Shown here: one piece after another, positions 46,253 to 55,316 of the stretch
Numbering within the stretch: the stretch's first letter is position 1
Layout of the letters: each line of letters opens with the position of its first letter
From: Clostridiales bacterium
Lineage (GTDB): Bacteria > Bacillota > Clostridia > Oscillospirales > CAG-272
DNA length: 64,000 bases
Assembly (NCBI GenBank): GCA_016288155.1
Contig: JAEEYP010000063.1
Span: 158,124 to 222,123, forward strand
Direction of reading: 5' to 3'
The notes under the pieces: generated by a model
Told to the model about the DNA's origin: nothing
Seen by the model: only the letters and a program-made list of their open reading frames with translations
The model's database searches: none
Position numbers and translations under genes: made by a program

Positions 46253-46433
46253 GAAACGCTTCCTCCTTTCGGCGGCATCCCGGACAAATCGCGGGTATGA
46301 TTGGATTTATAATATCATACCTCGGTTCTGAAATGGTGATGCATTTGTAAATTTTCAGGCGATCGATAAAAAAGTTCGTGCGCGGACACAGAAGAGCGGG
46401 AAACAGAAAGGTCATCCACCGTCGGGTGGTTGT

Positions 46434-47321
46434 TCAAAGAATGCTGAGCGTGAAAATTGCACTAATGGCAAGCACCAATCCCACGATCCGCTGCGGCGGG
46501 AATTTTTCCCGCAGAACGATCGCCGAAAAAAGTACCGCAACGACGAGTTCACCGCCTATATCCAACGAAAAGAGGATCGCCATATGGATGAGTGAAAGCG
46601 AAAACATCAGCAGATTGACCGCGCCGGCCGCGGCCAGCGACGCGCCGAGCAAAGCACCGGTCGAGCGTTTGTCCAGTTTCAGCGCCGTCTTTGTCTTACG
46701 TCCGCCGAGGATCAAGAGAACGACCAGCGCCAGCACCGCGCTGACCGCAAAGGTGACGACGATCATTTCCGCGTCCTCTTGACTGTTCGTTGCCTTCTTC
46801 TGTTCGTGAAGAAGCACGCCGTAGGCGCTGTTGTCCACGGCGAGCAGGATGGAAATCAGATAAAAGCGGAACGGCGGACGCGTGTCCTCCCCTTCCGGTT
46901 TCTTCTCCCAGTTCAGGAAGACAAAGGATACAAGCAGCACGGCGATCGCAAGATACTCCCATACAGAGAGCATATCGCCGTCGTGGACGGCCGACCACAG
47001 AACGGGACCGAGGAGCGCGCCGGACATGTTGAACGTCATGAGTATCGAAAACGGTCCGGTCTCAGAGGCCGCGATCAGCAGCGCGTTATAGACGGTGAGC
47101 ACGATACCGGTCAAAGCCCCCATCCACAGCGTGACGGATGACGGATGAAAATCAAGCCGCGTCAGCGCCAACGTCGCCGCGGCGACGAGAAAACCGTAAA
47201 TCGTCGAATACACCGGCGAGGAAAAACGCTTTTCACCCGGATAGTATTTGGAATACAGGTTACAGAACGCGGCCTGAGCCGAATACAAAGCGATCAGTCC
47301 CGCGATCAGCAGATCAGACAT
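46434..47321 (-). CDS. DMT/EamA-type transporter
   Basis: 10-TM-like hydrophobic profile, ending IVLREKFPPQRIVGLVLAISAIFTLSIL. Confidence 0.8.
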   Translation of the reverse strand: MSDLLIAGLIALYSAQAAFCNLYSKYYPGEKRFSSPVYSTIYGFLVAAATLALTRLDFHPSSVTLWMGALTGIVLTVYNALLIAASETGPFSILMTFNMSGALLGPVLWSAVHDGDMLSVWEYLAIAVLLVSFVFLNWEKKPEGEDTRPPFRFYLISILLAVDNSAYGVLLHEQKKATNSQEDAEMIVVTFAVSAVLALVVLLILGGRKTKTALKLDKRSTGALLGASLAAAGAVNLLMFSLSLIHMAILFSLDIGGELVVAVLFSAIVLREKFPPQRIVGLVLAISAIFTLSIL

Positions 47322-47335
47322 ATGTCACCTTCAGC

Positions 47336-47370
47336 GAAAAGACCCCCATCGGCAGTCCGATGGGGGTCTC
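47336..47370 (-). terminator. intrinsic terminator after Gfo/Idh gene
   Basis: GACCCCCATCGG-actg-CCGATGGGGGTC followed by TTTT on the minus strand. Confidence 0.75.
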
Positions 47371-47381
47371 GGATACGCGGA

Positions 47382-48548
47382 TCAGATTTCGGGGATCTTG
47401 ACCTCGACTTCGCGGCCGAGGTTGCTGGACTCCGCGATAGCGGAGAGGATCGCCTGATTGTACAGGATCTGGGAGGTCGGGACAGGCGCCGGGAGACCGT
47501 ACTTGGAAGCGTCGAGGAAGGAACGGATCTTCATGTCGAACAGATCCTTGTCCTGCTTCAGAACAGGGACCGGGACCTCGATCTGCTCGCCGCCCAGCTC
47601 GCGGTAGATCGTCATCGGACCGCCGATGGAGCCGTTCCAGCAGTCCGTGGACGGGATCCGGAGACCGGCCTTCGTGCCGAGGATGATCGTGTCGCCGGGG
47701 GTATTGATGTTCATGGCCCACGCGATACGGAAGTCGAGGATGATGCCGCCCTCAAGACGGATGAACGCGGCGGCGAAGTCGTCGACGCCGAACTTGCCGG
47801 CATACTCCGGATGACCGGTCTTGACATAGTTGCAGTAATTCGGATCGGTGCCGAAGAACGCGGACTTGTAGCCGGAAACGGTCAGCGGCTTCGGATAGCC
47901 GACGGCGTTGAGGACCATGTCGAGCGAATAGCAGCCGATGTCGGCGAGAGCGCCGAGACCGGCGGTCTTGTCCTCGATAAAGGAGGTGCCGAACGGGGTC
48001 GGGATGCCGCGGCGGCGGCCGCCGCCCGTCTGGATGTAGTAGACCTGACCGAGCTCACCGGATTCGACGATGCGCTTGATCATCTTCATGTTCGCGTCAA
48101 AGCGCGGCTGGAAGCCGATGGAAAGCACCTTTCCGCTCTCCTTCTCGGCGCGGCAGAGCTCGATCGCTTCGTCGAGCGTCACGCACATCGGCTTTTCAAG
48201 CAGGACGTTGACGCCCTTCTTGAGCGCATAGATGGACGGGATCACGTGCTGACGGTTGTAGGTGCAGACGGAGACGGCATCGAGATGGAGGCTCTCGTCA
48301 TCGAGCATTTCCTTGTGGCTGGCGTAGTCGGTCTTCACGTTCTCCACGCCGTGATCCTTAAAGAAAGCGGCGGCTTTGCCGGGGATCAGATCGGCGCCGG
48401 CGACGACCTCGACGTCGGGCTGTCTCTTGTAGCTCTCGATATGCGCGCCGGCGATCCAGCCGGTACCGATGATGCCGATGCGGAGCTTGCGGGAAGCATC
48501 GACGGTCTTCTTTTCCTGATTATGCATAAACGCATTCAGATCTGCCAT
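47382..48548 (-). CDS. Gfo/Idh/MocA family oxidoreductase
   Basis: LRIGIIGTGWIAGAHIESYKRQPDVEVVAGADL, GVNVLLEKPMCVTLDEA, GALADIGCYSLDMVLNAVG. Confidence 0.93.
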   Translation of the reverse strand: MADLNAFMHNQEKKTVDASRKLRIGIIGTGWIAGAHIESYKRQPDVEVVAGADLIPGKAAAFFKDHGVENVKTDYASHKEMLDDESLHLDAVSVCTYNRQHVIPSIYALKKGVNVLLEKPMCVTLDEAIELCRAEKESGKVLSIGFQPRFDANMKMIKRIVESGELGQVYYIQTGGGRRRGIPTPFGTSFIEDKTAGLGALADIGCYSLDMVLNAVGYPKPLTVSGYKSAFFGTDPNYCNYVKTGHPEYAGKFGVDDFAAAFIRLEGGIILDFRIAWAMNINTPGDTIILGTKAGLRIPSTDCWNGSIGGPMTIYRELGGEQIEVPVPVLKQDKDLFDMKIRSFLDASKYGLPAPVPTSQILYNQAILSAIAESSNLGREVEVKIPEI

Positions 48549-48623
48549 GGGGGTTCCTCCTGTAATTTGATTGGATTTCTTTATCGTGGATATGCAGCGG
48601 CGCGGCGCGCCGCGGGAAACCGA

Positions 48624-49439
48624 TCAATAACCGAGCGAGGCGAGATAGGAACGGCTGAGACGGGCGCAGCCCATCGGATCGAGGCCGAGAGACGGGCAAT
48701 CCTGCTCGACGACGAGCCACTTCGTGCCCGCGTCGTTCGCCGCGGCGAGGATATCCGGAATGGTCTGCATGCCGTAGCCGATCGGACGGAATTCAAAATT
48801 CGTCGGACGCGGGGCTTTTTTGCTCTCCACGCCGAGAAGTTCGTACATATTGTCGTTGCGTACGCCGTAGAAGTCCTTGAGATGGACGACCGGAGCGCGT
48901 CCCGCGTATTTGCGGAGATAATTGCACGGATTCTCGCCGCCGACGTTCACCCAGCAGACGTCCAGTTCCGACTGGAGCGCGCTCGCCGGGATGGTATCAT
49001 ACATGACGTCCAGACCGTATTTGCCGTCGATCTTATCGAACTCGAAGTCGTGATTGTGGTACAGCATCGTCAGCCCGTACTGCGCGCTGAGCGTGCCGAT
49101 GCGTTCGATATCCTTCAGCGTTTCCCAGAACTTCGGTTTGCCGGGACGGCGCTCGTCGGGCATGTACGGGACGACGATATACTCGCAGCCGATCTCACGG
49201 TACGTCTCGAAGACTTTTTCCGGGTTATCGAGCATCTCGCCGAGGGAAACATGCGCCGAGATCGGGACGAGATCGAGAATCGTGACGATGTCACGGACCT
49301 CCTTCGCGCTGCGTCCGAACAGGCCGGCGAATTCAACGCCGGAATACCCCATCCCTTTGACCGCGCGCAGGGTGCCGATCATATCCTTGCCCATATCTCC
49401 GCCGACGGAGAAAAGCTGCAGTGCGACCGGTAAAGCCAT
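48624..49439 (-). CDS. sugar phosphate isomerase/epimerase
   Basis: GYSGVEFAGLFGRSAKEVRDIV, LYHNHDFEFDKIDG, ELDVCWVNVGGENP, VVHLKDFYG. Confidence 0.9.
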   Translation of the reverse strand: MALPVALQLFSVGGDMGKDMIGTLRAVKGMGYSGVEFAGLFGRSAKEVRDIVTILDLVPISAHVSLGEMLDNPEKVFETYREIGCEYIVVPYMPDERRPGKPKFWETLKDIERIGTLSAQYGLTMLYHNHDFEFDKIDGKYGLDVMYDTIPASALQSELDVCWVNVGGENPCNYLRKYAGRAPVVHLKDFYGVRNDNMYELLGVESKKAPRPTNFEFRPIGYGMQTIPDILAAANDAGTKWLVVEQDCPSLGLDPMGCARLSRSYLASLGY

Positions 49440-49601
49440 AACGGTAACCTCCTTAAATAAAAGAACGGTTTGTTGGATTCCGGTAATATCATAGCATATC
49501 GCATGGCAAAAATCAAGTCCCCCGCGTACTTTTTTCCTCGGTCCGCCGAAATTCGAGCGGTGCAGACTGCCGATTTTTTGTAAAAAATCTTTAGATTACT
49601 A

Positions 49602-49630
49602 TTGACAATCACGTGAACGTGTGCTATACT
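49602..49630 (+). promoter_or_regulatory. hflK promoter
   Basis: TTGACA-N17-TATACT. Confidence 0.8.
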
Positions 49631-49716
49631 GTATACAGCGGCGGGCAAGGGGGCGATTTTTGCCGCGCCGTCCGCCGCCGCGGATACAGTCATATTTTCA
49701 GAAAGGATGAGGCTCA

Positions 49717-50712
49717 ATGAATTTCAGCGATTTCCGCACCCGTGTCGAGAAGAAGCCCGACGGTGCTCCCTCTCCGAAGTCCGTCCGCCGGCTGCTGCTC
49801 ATCGGTCTGATCGCCGCAGCGGCCCTATGGCTCGTCAGTACCTGCTGGTACACGGTCGACGAGAAGCAGCAGGCCGTCGTCACGACCTTCGGCCGCGTTA
49901 CCTCGACGACCGGCGCAGGGATGCATTTCAAACTTCCCTTCGGCATCCAGAACGTGGATAAGGTAAACGTCAACGTCTATCAGAAGATCGAGATCGGATA
50001 CCGGACGGATGAACGCGACACCTCCTATTCCAGCGTCGTCGAAAAGGAAAGCAAAATGATCACCGGCGACTACAACATCGTCAACGTCGATTTCTTCGTG
50101 GAGTACAAGATCTCCGATCCCGTAAAGTACCTGTACAATTCCGCCCAGCCTGAGCTGATCCTCAAAAATCTGGTGCAAAGCCAGATCCGCAACGTGATCG
50201 GTTCCTCCCGCGTGGACTCCGTCCTGACCGACGGTAAAGCGGAGATCCAGCAGCAGGTCAAGGATCTCATCACCGCCCAGCTCGAAAAATACGATATCGG
50301 TCTGATTTTGAGCGATATCAAGATTCAGGACAGCGAACCGCCGACCGTATCCGTTATCGAAGCGTTCAAGAACGTCGAGACCGCCAAGCAGACGGCTGAG
50401 ACCGTCATCAATCAGGCGAAGGCGTATCAGAACTCCGAGCTGCCGAAAGCAAACGCCACCGCCGACAAACTGATCCAGAACGCGGAGTACTTAAAGCAGA
50501 ACCGCATCAACGACGCGACGAAGCAGGTTGCCATGTTTGAAGCCATGTACGCGCAGTACAGCTTGAATCCGGAGGTGACCCGCGTGCGTATGTATTACGA
50601 GGCGCTCAGCGAAGCGCTGCCCGGCGTCAAGCTCTACGTGAACGTCGCCGATGCCGGCGCGGCGGATCTGCTTCTGCCGCTCGAAAGTTTTGTGGAAAAC
50701 GGAGGCAACTGA
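49717..50712 (+). CDS. hflK: SPFH-domain protein HflK
   Basis: STCWYTVDEKQQAVVTTFGRVTSTTGAGMHFKLPFGI...IQDSEPPTVSVIEAFKNVETAKQTAETVINQAKAY. Confidence 0.93.
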   Translation: MNFSDFRTRVEKKPDGAPSPKSVRRLLLIGLIAAAALWLVSTCWYTVDEKQQAVVTTFGRVTSTTGAGMHFKLPFGIQNVDKVNVNVYQKIEIGYRTDERDTSYSSVVEKESKMITGDYNIVNVDFFVEYKISDPVKYLYNSAQPELILKNLVQSQIRNVIGSSRVDSVLTDGKAEIQQQVKDLITAQLEKYDIGLILSDIKIQDSEPPTVSVIEAFKNVETAKQTAETVINQAKAYQNSELPKANATADKLIQNAEYLKQNRINDATKQVAMFEAMYAQYSLNPEVTRVRMYYEALSEALPGVKLYVNVADAGAADLLLPLESFVENGGN

Positions 50713-50716
50713 TATT

Positions 50717-51607
50717 ATGAAAATGAAAAAGAGTACGGTTATAATTATCGCCGCCGTCGTCCTCGTCCTCCTTATCCTCTCCTCCTGCACCTACGTGGTC
50801 GCGGAGAACGAATACGCTACCGTCATGAGATTCAACAAGATCGAGACGGTACGCAGCGAAGCCGGTCTGTACTTCAAGATCCCGTTCATCGACGAGATCA
50901 TGATCTTCCCCAAGACCGTATTGCTCTATGACATCCCGGAATCGGAGGTGCTGACCGCCGACAAGAAAAACATGACGGTCGACAGCTACATCACCTGGCA
51001 GATCTCCGATCCGCGCGTTTTTTACCAGACGCTCGGCACGCTGACGGAGGCGGAGGTGCGTCTCGACGCGCTGACGTACAACGCTCTGAAAAATCTGATG
51101 GGTACGCTCGAACAGAACGATATCATCAATGAAGAAGATGCTTCGGAGCGCAACGACATCTACTTCGGCATCACCGCCGAGGTCGCCGGTCTCGCCAAGA
51201 CCTACGGCATCACCGTCCTCGACGTCAAGGTGAAGCGGCTCGACCTTCCCGCCGACAACGAGCAGGCCGTCTACGCCCGCATGATCTCCGACCGCAATCA
51301 GATCGCGGAGAAGTACACGGCAGACGGCGAGTACGAGGCTTCCATCATCCGCAACGACGTGGATAAGCAGGTGAACATCATCATCTCCAACGCCGAGGCG
51401 CAGGCGGCGCGGCTCGTCGCGGAAGGCGAGGCGGAATACATGCGGAAACTTGCCGAAGCCTACGACACGCCGGACAAGAAGGACTTCTACGAATTCACGC
51501 TCGGACTCGATGCGCTGAAAGCCTCTCTCGGTACGGAAGACGCGCCGAAAACGGTTATCATCGACGGGAATTCCCTGCTCGGTCAGCTCCTGCTCGGTCC
51601 GCAGTAA
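50717..51607 (+). CDS. hflC: SPFH-domain protein HflC
   Basis: SSCTYVVAENEYATVMRFNKIETVRSEAGLYFKIPFI...VKVKRLDLPADNEQAVYARMISDRNQIAEKYTADGE. Confidence 0.93.
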   Translation: MKMKKSTVIIIAAVVLVLLILSSCTYVVAENEYATVMRFNKIETVRSEAGLYFKIPFIDEIMIFPKTVLLYDIPESEVLTADKKNMTVDSYITWQISDPRVFYQTLGTLTEAEVRLDALTYNALKNLMGTLEQNDIINEEDASERNDIYFGITAEVAGLAKTYGITVLDVKVKRLDLPADNEQAVYARMISDRNQIAEKYTADGEYEASIIRNDVDKQVNIIISNAEAQAARLVAEGEAEYMRKLAEAYDTPDKKDFYEFTLGLDALKASLGTEDAPKTVIIDGNSLLGQLLLGPQ

Positions 51608-51626
51608 ACGTTACGGTAGGAAAAAA

Positions 51627-51659
51627 ACGATCCGCGGAGATCTCCGCGGATCGTTTTTT
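51627..51659. terminator. intrinsic terminator after hflC
   Basis: 28-nt perfect palindrome ACGATCCGCGGAGATCTCCGCGGATCGT followed by TTTTT and preceded by an A-run. Confidence 0.9.
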
Positions 51660-51665
51660 GATTCC

Positions 51666-52421
51666 TCATCCCTCGAATCCGACGTCCTCCGTGCCGATCA
51701 GCATGAAGTCCGCGGGATCGACGGGGACGCCGCCGATCTCAAGCTCATAGTGCAGATGCGTCGCCAGCCCGATCTCAATCAGCGCGCTGTCGCCTACCGT
51801 TCCGAGCGCCTCCCCTGCCTTCACCGTTTTTCCGGGCACGATCCCGGCGAGAAGTTCCGGTGAAAGATTCTTATAGATGCTGCGCGCACCGCCGGCGTGG
51901 TCGACGGAAAGACACTGCCCCATCAGGGGATCCGTCCATACCTCGCGGATCGTTCCGTCCGCCGCCGCGCGCACCGTCGTTCCGTCCGGGCAGGCGATAT
52001 CAACGCCGGTATGCGTCCGGTAATCCGCCATTGTGATCGAGTAGACGGGTACGTCCGTGCTGTGATGCTGGGAGACCACTCCCGTCACAGGAGAAATGAA
52101 ATCCGGCAGTGCGTCAGGCACCGGTTCGGCGGCGACCGGCGCGGCGTCGCTTTCCTGCGGCGTCGGTGACGTCGGCGCCGACGTTTCCGTCTCCGGCGTG
52201 GGCGGCACGACTTCCGTCTGATCGGCAGGTTCGTCCCTCGTCTCCTTCGTATCATGCGGGACGGAGGCGGACGTCCCTTCCGTCTCCGTGCGTTCCGGCG
52301 GCGTGCTGCGCCGGCTCGGCTGCGAGCTCATCACGATCAGGACGGCGGCAAGACAGAGGGTCACCGCCGCAGCGACGGCAAGGATCCTCGTCTGCATGGA
52401 TACTTTTGTAGTATGGTTCAT
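51666..52421 (-). CDS. M23-family metallopeptidase domain protein (SpoIIQ/LytM-like)
   Basis: N-terminal TM, Thr/Pro/Glu linker, SPVTGVVSQHHSTD...YRTHTGVDIACPDGTTVRAAADGTI...GLATHLHYELEIGG. Confidence 0.88.
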   Translation of the reverse strand: MNHTTKVSMQTRILAVAAAVTLCLAAVLIVMSSQPSRRSTPPERTETEGTSASVPHDTKETRDEPADQTEVVPPTPETETSAPTSPTPQESDAAPVAAEPVPDALPDFISPVTGVVSQHHSTDVPVYSITMADYRTHTGVDIACPDGTTVRAAADGTIREVWTDPLMGQCLSVDHAGGARSIYKNLSPELLAGIVPGKTVKAGEALGTVGDSALIEIGLATHLHYELEIGGVPVDPADFMLIGTEDVGFEG

Positions 52422-52544
52422 TCTGTCAGCCTTTCTCCCCGGTCTGGCCGGGAATGGGATTTTTCGGTTCTGTCGCCGTTATTCTTTCCATTCCGGGCAA
52501 AAATATTCACGTGAACTCGATCCGTATAAAAAAGTCTTTCCCGC

Positions 52545-52573
52545 TTGACAAAAGAGTCGGAGTATGATATAAA
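52545..52573 (+). promoter_or_regulatory. promoter of the ThyX-like gene
   Basis: TTGACA-N17-TATAAA. Confidence 0.75.
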
Positions 52574-52609
52574 TATTGTGTAACGAATCCGTCTTTCGGA
52601 GGTATCGCC

Positions 52610-53248
52610 ATGATCCGCATCGAACGCACCGACGTCATGAATCTCGCCAACGCCATCCGCGGCGCGCGCAATCCGCTCAACAGCTGGGCGCGCAGCGACA
52701 GTGCCTATGACGGGCTCGGTCACTTCGTTCTCGGTCCCGCCGACGTCGATCTCGGACGGCGGCTCGCCCGTTCCGGCAGCGATCACCGGAAATTCCTGCG
52801 CCAGATCTTCGTCTCCGTCGACCTGACGGCGCCGCTTTACTGGTGGAAGGAATTCGATACCTACAAGGTCGGCACCGTCGCCAACTCCTGCTCCACGATG
52901 CACAAGATCCACGCCAAGCCCTTCGAGCGGGACGATTTCAGCCACGACCGCATGAGCGAGGAAGCGCTCTCCTGCCTCGACGGCGTCATCGCCGTGCTTG
53001 AGGAGCGGCGGAAGAAGTATCTGGAAACGAAGGATCGGCAGTACTGGGACGATATGATCCAGCTTTTGCCGAGCTCGTTCAATCAGATGCGCACCTGCAC
53101 GATGAACTACGAGAACCTGACGAACATCTACTACGCCCGCCGGAACCACAAGCTGCCGGAATGGCACGCGCTCTGCGACTGGATCCTTACCCTGCCCTAC
53201 GCCGCGGACTTCATCGCCTGCCGCGAGGAGCCGACGGATCCGCAGTGA
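52610..53248 (+). CDS. ThyX-like (flavin-dependent thymidylate synthase fold) protein lacking the RHR motif
   Basis: GSDHRKFLRQIFVSVDLTAPLYWWKEFDTYKVGTVANSCSTMHK and MIQLLPSSFNQMRTCTMNYENLTNIYYARRNHKLPEWHALCDWI resemble ThyX core segments. Confidence 0.6.
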   Translation: MIRIERTDVMNLANAIRGARNPLNSWARSDSAYDGLGHFVLGPADVDLGRRLARSGSDHRKFLRQIFVSVDLTAPLYWWKEFDTYKVGTVANSCSTMHKIHAKPFERDDFSHDRMSEEALSCLDGVIAVLEERRKKYLETKDRQYWDDMIQLLPSSFNQMRTCTMNYENLTNIYYARRNHKLPEWHALCDWILTLPYAADFIACREEPTDPQ

Positions 53249-53402
53249 GCGCGGCGTTGTCTCCACCAAAGGAACCCGCGTCTGCTGCGCCGGAAGCGGG
53301 GAGATCCGTCTCACCGCAGAGGCGGGACACGGCGGGGACACGGAGTATCTCGCAGTCACGTCCTGCTCCGACCGCCGACAGACAGCCCCGATATGCGAAT
53401 CA

Positions 53403-53430
53403 AGCCCGGGCAGCAGCTCGGGCTTTTTTG
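53403..53430 (+). terminator. intrinsic terminator
   Basis: AGCCCGGGCAGCAGCTCGGGCT followed by TTTTTT. Confidence 0.75.
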
Positions 53431-53467
53431 CCGGTCCAACATTTTGCGCTGTTTTTCTCAGAGGGAC

Positions 53468-53496
53468 TTGACAAAATTCGCGCTTCTGCGTATAAT
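53468..53496 (+). promoter_or_regulatory. promoter of the polyamine operon leader
   Basis: TTGACA-N17-TATAAT (perfect consensus). Confidence 0.9.
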
Positions 53497-53502
53497 AGTA
53501 TA

Positions 53503-53822
53503 CGGATCGAAACTCCGACATAGAGTCTTTCCGAGCGACTTTTACGGACCACCCGTACTCCGGGTCAAGGCCATACGGACAGCCGGGTCCACTGCCGATC
53601 GGCGGTTTTTCCGCCTTATTGATTGAGCGATACCCTGTTTTTATAAGTTGGTTCCTTTATAACCGGAACGCGCAGCACGCTGACTTGTAAACGGTCAATA
53701 AGAGTAGTAAAAGTAATATTTGCTATATAGACTCTGTGTATCGAAATATCTCCGCCTCCCGCTTTGCGGGCGTCTGCGGGGATCCTTGCAAGCCGCGTCT
53801 CGCGGGTTGCATTTTTTGTTTT
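53503..53822 (+). ncRNA. structured leader RNA with intrinsic terminator, upstream of the Orn/Lys/Arg decarboxylase gene; candidate riboswitch/attenuator or stand-alone ncRNA
   Basis: Nested pairs 53518-53528/53729-53739 (11 bp), 53539-53545/53707-53713 (7 bp), 53616-53625/53692-53701 (10 bp with 2 GU); hairpins 53546-53550/53586-53590, 53551-53555/53561-53565, 53601-53605/53611-53615; terminator at 53788-53822. Confidence 0.65.
53788..53822 (+). terminator. leader terminator just upstream of the speA-like RBS
   Basis: GCAAGCCGCG-tct-CGCGGGTTGC (one mismatch) followed by ATTTTTTGTTTTT. Confidence 0.8.
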
Positions 53823-53836
53823 TCGAGGATGAAAAC

Positions 53837-55303
53837 ATGGAATTGGAAAAAGAAGAGACCGTTCTCGACCAGAACCGCGCGCCGATCTACGAGGCGCTGC
53901 AGACGTTCCGGCAGATGCGCGTCGTTCCCTTCGACGTGCCGGGGCACAAACGCGGACGCGGCAATCCGGAATTGACCGCTTTTCTCGGTGAGCGCTGCGT
54001 CGGGATCGACGTCAACAGCATGAAGCCGCTGGACAACCTCTGCCATCCTGTCTCCGTGATCCGTGAAGCGGAACGCCTCGCCGCCGACGCCTTCGGCGCC
54101 GCGTACGCCTTTCTGATGGTCGGCGGCACGACGAGTTCCGTACAGAGCATGGTCCTCTCCACCTGCAAGCGCGGCGACAAGATCATCCTGCCGAGAAACG
54201 TGCACCGGAGCGTCATCAACGCGCTCGTGCTCTGCGGCGCCGTCCCCGTCTACGTGAATCCGGAGGTGGACCGGCGGCTGGGCATTTCCCTTGGGATGCA
54301 GCGGGAACAGGTGGCGCGCGCGATCGCGCAGAATCCGGACGCCGTCGCCGTGCTCGTAAACAATCCGACGTACTACGGCGTATGCAGTGATATACGCGCC
54401 ATCGTACAGATGGCGCACGACGCGAACATGTACTGCCTCGCCGACGAGGCGCACGGCACGCATTTCTACTTCGGTACGGGCATGCCGCTCTCCGCCATGG
54501 AGGCGGGCGCCGACATGGCGGCCGTATCTATGCATAAGAGCGGCGGGAGCCTGACGCAGTCGAGCTTTCTTCTGATCGGTCCGCGCGTCAACGCCGGTCA
54601 CGTCCGCCAGATCATCAATCTGACGCAGACGACCTCCGGCAGTTATCTTCTCATGTCCTCGCTCGACATCAGCCGGCGCAATCTGGCGCTGCGCGGCCGG
54701 GAGATCTTCTCCCGCGTCATGGAAATGGCAGGGTACGCCCGCGAGGAGGTCAACGCGATCGGCGGCTACTACGCCTACGGCAGCGAACTCATCAACGGCA
54801 ATTCCATCTTCAATTTCGATCCGATCAAGCTGAGCGTACACACGCGCGACATCGGTCTTGCCGGGATCGAGGTCTACGACATACTGCGCGACGAGTACGA
54901 CATCCAGATCGAATTCGGCGACATCGGCAACATCCTCGCCTACCTCTCCATCGGCGACCGGCCGCAGGAGGTGGAGCGCCTCGTCAGCGCCCTCGCCGAG
55001 ATCCGCCGCCGTTATCAGAAGGATTCGAGCGGTCTGCTCAGTCAGGAATATATCGATCCCGTCGTCGTCACGAGCCCGCAGGAAGCGTTCTACGCCAAAA
55101 AACGGAGCCTCCCGCTCCGCGAGAGCGTCGGCTGCGTGTGCAGCGAATTCGTCATGTGCTATCCGCCGGGGATCCCGATCCTCGCTCCGGGCGAAAAGAT
55201 CACGAAGGAGATCCTCGACTATATCGAATACGCAAAGGTCAAGGGCTGCTCCATGACCGGTCCGGAAGATCCGGACATCCTCCGTCTGAACGTACTGGAA
55301 TAA
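53837..55303 (+). CDS. Orn/Lys/Arg decarboxylase (fold I PLP), probable arginine decarboxylase
   Basis: VPFDVPGHKRGRGNPEL, ADEAHGTHFYFG, VSMHKSGGSLTQSSFLL (PLP Lys); first gene of an operon with speE and speB homologs. Confidence 0.92.
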   Translation: MELEKEETVLDQNRAPIYEALQTFRQMRVVPFDVPGHKRGRGNPELTAFLGERCVGIDVNSMKPLDNLCHPVSVIREAERLAADAFGAAYAFLMVGGTTSSVQSMVLSTCKRGDKIILPRNVHRSVINALVLCGAVPVYVNPEVDRRLGISLGMQREQVARAIAQNPDAVAVLVNNPTYYGVCSDIRAIVQMAHDANMYCLADEAHGTHFYFGTGMPLSAMEAGADMAAVSMHKSGGSLTQSSFLLIGPRVNAGHVRQIINLTQTTSGSYLLMSSLDISRRNLALRGREIFSRVMEMAGYAREEVNAIGGYYAYGSELINGNSIFNFDPIKLSVHTRDIGLAGIEVYDILRDEYDIQIEFGDIGNILAYLSIGDRPQEVERLVSALAEIRRRYQKDSSGLLSQEYIDPVVVTSPQEAFYAKKRSLPLRESVGCVCSEFVMCYPPGIPILAPGEKITKEILDYIEYAKVKGCSMTGPEDPDILRLNVLE

Positions 55304-55316
55304 GGAGGCGACCGCA

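Noticed and set aside
47145-49433. 762-aa plus-strand ORF
   Set aside because: Antisense to clear Gfo/Idh and sugar isomerase genes; low-complexity D/E/R/V composition typical of the complementary frame of GC-rich genes.
49608-49622. CACGTGAACGTG palindrome in the hflK promoter spacer and CACGTGAA at 52508 as a shared operator
   Set aside because: Too short and only two partial matches; no evidence of a common regulator.
53161-53523. 120-aa plus-strand ORF after the ThyX-like gene, and a coding-looking fragment GVVSTKGTRVCCAGSGEIRLTAEAGHGGDTEYLAVTSC in another frame
   Set aside because: No start/RBS; runs through the terminator at 53403-53430. At most a gene remnant, which I cannot support.
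53503-53822. Leader RNA as RNase P RNA, tmRNA or SRP RNA
   Set aside because: Conserved cores (GAGGAAAGUC; tRNA-like tmRNA ends; SRP GGAA tetraloop helix with flanking symmetric loop) are not present. 6S RNA not fully excluded, but the multi-branch folding does not look like its rod.
53723-54841. 372-aa minus-strand ORF
   Set aside because: Antisense to the Orn/Lys/Arg decarboxylase.
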